Assembly (NCBI GenBank): GCA_947477745.1
Contig: CANJUF010000001.1
Coordinates: 124,001-188,000 of the forward strand
Length of the DNA stretch: 64,000 nt
Direction: 5' to 3'
Source: Sphingomonadaceae bacterium
GTDB taxonomy: Bacteria > Pseudomonadota > Alphaproteobacteria > Sphingomonadales > Sphingomonadaceae
Within the stretch, counting starts at the first letter, position 1; each line of letters begins with the position of its first letter. Shown in pieces: positions 62,404 to 64,000 of the stretch. The notes under the pieces were generated by a model. That model ran no database searches, had not been told where the DNA came from, and saw only the letters and a list, made by a program, of their open reading frames with translations. The translations under genes and the position numbers were made by a program.

Positions 62404-63661
62404 GGATCGCCCCGCTGCGGCGCAGTTCCTCCACGTCGATGCCCGCTTCGGCCAGCACCTCATCGGTGTGTTCGCCCAGCATCGGCGCGACTCGCGACAG
62501 CCGCCACGGGCTTGCCGGCAAGGCATAGGGCGCGCCGGGATAGAGCACTTTGCGCCCAAGCTGCGGCTGGTCCATCTCGACCTGGAAGCCGCGATGCTTG
62601 TAATGCGGATCTTCGAAGGCTTCGTCAGGAGAATAGATGATCCCCACCGGGATGTTGGCCTTCTGCGCGCTTTCGAAGAAATCATAGGCCGTCATCTGGC
62701 TGCTGGCATAGGCCAGCGCCTCGCGCGCCGCGCCGAAGATCGCGGTGATCTCATCGTCTATGCCGACCCGCGAGATGTCGAGCACCGGGTGGTGCGTGCC
62801 CATTTCCAGGAAGACGGTCTCGGGAAAGTCCTTGTCGAAGCCATGCTGGCGAAACCATTCCAGCATCAGCGTGTACTGCTTGGCGGTGCGCGGCGGCAAG
62901 CCGGTGTTGACGTAGCGGCCGTCCTTGCAGCGGTACTGGGTCGGCATCGATGGATTGGTGCCCGCGTGGCGCCCGGTCTGGCGCTGCACTTGCTCCTGCG
63001 CCACCAGCCAGGTGTAGCTCGACAGCTCAGTGGTGACATTGGCTGCGGCATTCAGGGAAACGTCGATCTTCTGGCCTTGGCCGCCCGCCTCGCGAAAAAT
63101 CAGCGCCGTCAGCGCGGCCTGCACCGCGAAATGCTCACCCATCGCATAGCCGTGATCGCCCATCGGCCGGATCGGCGGCAGGTCGTGGTCGTCATAGCCG
63201 CACACGGCCGTGACCCCGCCGCTGGCCAGGATCGTGAGGTCCGTCGCCTGCTCCGAAGCGCGCGGACCATCCGGGCCGAACGGCGTGATCGACACATGGA
63301 TGAGCCTTGGCATCGCGCCCGTCAGCGCATCGTCGCCAAGCCCGGCCGCCGCGAGCACACCGGGGTCTTCAGCCTCGAGCAGCAGGTCCCCGCCGGCGAT
63401 CAAGGTCAGCAAGGCTTCCCGGCCCTGCGGCACGTTCCAGTCGAGCGCCATGCCGCGCTTCGATGTGTTGTAGTGCCACCAGTGGAGGCTGCGCTCGGGA
63501 TCGGGCACGTCGCCCGCGAAGGGCGCGTATCGGCGCGCGGCAGCACCCGCCAGCGGTTCGATAACGATCACATCCGCGCCCATGTCGGCAAGCAGCTTGC
63601 CAGCCAGAGCGCAGCGCTCGTGCGCCAGCTCGATCACGCGGATCCCGGCAAGCGCGCTCAT
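62387..63661 (-). CDS. CaiB/BaiF-type (family III) CoA-transferase
   Basis: 424 residues from ATG 63661, which overlaps the stop of the preceding CoA-transferase gene (ATGA). N-terminal Rossmann-like GIRVIELAHERCALAGKLLADMGADVIVIEP, then QKIDVSLNAAANVTTE, where the Asp after QKI is the position of the catalytic aspartate in this family, and LGEHTDEVLAEAG at the C-terminus. It transfers CoA between carboxylic acids, activating a catabolic intermediate. Confidence 0.93.
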   Translation of the reverse strand: MSALAGIRVIELAHERCALAGKLLADMGADVIVIEPLAGAAARRYAPFAGDVPDPERSLHWWHYNTSKRGMALDWNVPQGREALLTLIAGGDLLLEAEDPGVLAAAGLGDDALTGAMPRLIHVSITPFGPDGPRASEQATDLTILASGGVTAVCGYDDHDLPPIRPMGDHGYAMGEHFAVQAALTALIFREAGGQGQKIDVSLNAAANVTTELSSYTWLVAQEQVQRQTGRHAGTNPSMPTQYRCKDGRYVNTGLPPRTAKQYTLMLEWFRQHGFDKDFPETVFLEMGTHHPVLDISRVGIDDEITAIFGAAREALAYASSQMTAYDFFESAQKANIPVGIIYSPDEAFEDPHYKHRGFQVEMDQPQLGRKVLYPGAPYALPASPWRLSRVAPMLGEHTDEVLAEAGIDVEELRRSGAILNSSA

Positions 63662-64000
63662 ATCACGCCCTCCTCGCGCAGCGCCGCGACAGCCTTTGCG
63701 TCCATGCCCAGAAGACCGGTGAGCACCTGCTCGGTATGTTCGCCGAGGCACGGTGCGCCGCGTTCGATCACCGGCGGGGTGCGCGACATGCGCAGCGGCA
63801 GGCCGTCAACCTGCACCTCGCCCATCGCGCTGTGCGTGACCTTGGGCCACAGGTTGAAATGCTCGTTGGCGGGATCGAGGTCGATCCGCTCGCGCGCGTC
63901 GAGCACGGCGGCGGCGGCGATCCCGGCCTGCTGGAGGCGTTGGTGCAGCACGAACTTGTCATGCCGCGCGCACCACGCGTTCAACTGCCGGTCAAGCTCG
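63658..64000 (-). CDS. CaiB/BaiF-type CoA-transferase, C-terminal part (continues past the window)
   Basis: The C-terminal 113 residues of a second family III CoA-transferase: RHDKFVLHQRLQQAGIAAAAVLDARE and GLPLRMSRTPPVIERGAPCLGEHTEQVL are characteristic of the family's last domain. The frame stays open to base 64000, so the 5' end lies outside. It is upstream of and overlaps the other CoA-transferase, so the two likely work as a heteromeric or sequential pair. Confidence 0.9.
   Translation of the reverse strand, partial: ELDRQLNAWCARHDKFVLHQRLQQAGIAAAAVLDARERIDLDPANEHFNLWPKVTHSAMGEVQVDGLPLRMSRTPPVIERGAPCLGEHTEQVLTGLLGMDAKAVAALREEGVI

Overview
The window looks like a chromosomal segment of a high-GC alphaproteobacterium of the Sphingomonadales (Novosphingobium/Sphingomonadaceae-like). 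I infer this from the protein styles and the gene set: an NDUFS4-like complex I subunit, DUF6456 and DUF885 proteins, a yajC-secD-secF operon, a GTA-type holin, and two clusters of Rieske oxygenases, SDRs and CoA-transferases typical of sphingomonad catabolic regions. No species can be assigned from sequence inspection alone.

Layout. 1-5.4 kb is accessory catabolic DNA: a DUF1214-like protein, a Rieske oxygenase with a small coupled ORF, and a molybdopterin oxidoreductase. It ends abruptly where the start of an amidohydrolase gene is fused head-on to the start of a glutathione S-transferase gene. 5.4-38 kb is mostly housekeeping: trhO, tRNA-Tyr, an rRNA methyltransferase, HU, Lon, YbaB, DnaX, SRP RNA, a complex I subunit, HrpB, a polyprenyl synthase, chorismate mutase, a PepSY/two-component operon, an ABC-F ATPase, a uracil-DNA glycosylase, a DUF885 hydrolase, a DUF6456/XRE divergent pair, a glycosyltransferase, the Sec accessory operon and tRNA-Pro(GGG). 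Two LLM flavin enzymes, an alpha/beta hydrolase and an amidohydrolase are scattered among them.

38-45.5 kb holds an LLM enzyme, a D-aminoacylase-type amidohydrolase, tandemly duplicated VOC genes, a GTA-type holin, aroQ, an Lrp/AsnC regulator, what appears to be the N-terminal stub of a histidine kinase, a polysaccharide deacetylase and two tRNAs. 45.5-47.6 kb is a decayed mobile region: an IS3 remnant joined to the first 24 codons of a ParB-like gene, plus a hypothetical gene. 47.6-64 kb is accessory catabolic DNA: a P450-Rieske-ferredoxin-SDR operon, a HupE/PpiC/DUF3604 operon facing a second DUF3604 gene, another SDR, an endolysin-like protein with a lipoprotein, and a TauD-SDR pair facing two CaiB-type CoA-transferases.

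How the genes fit together. The P450, Rieske oxygenase, 2Fe-2S ferredoxin and SDR overlap or nearly abut and probably form one oxidative pathway. The TauD/SDR/CoA-transferase block, which carries a paralogous SDR, probably belongs to the same or a related catabolic function. The DUF3604-PpiC-HupE block looks like an uncharacterised envelope system. The strongest new regulatory lead is a shared 27-bp composite motif. One copy lies upstream of an XRE regulator that is divergent from a DUF6456 (possibly GafA/GafZ-like) gene. The other lies upstream of the GTA-type holin 10 kb away.
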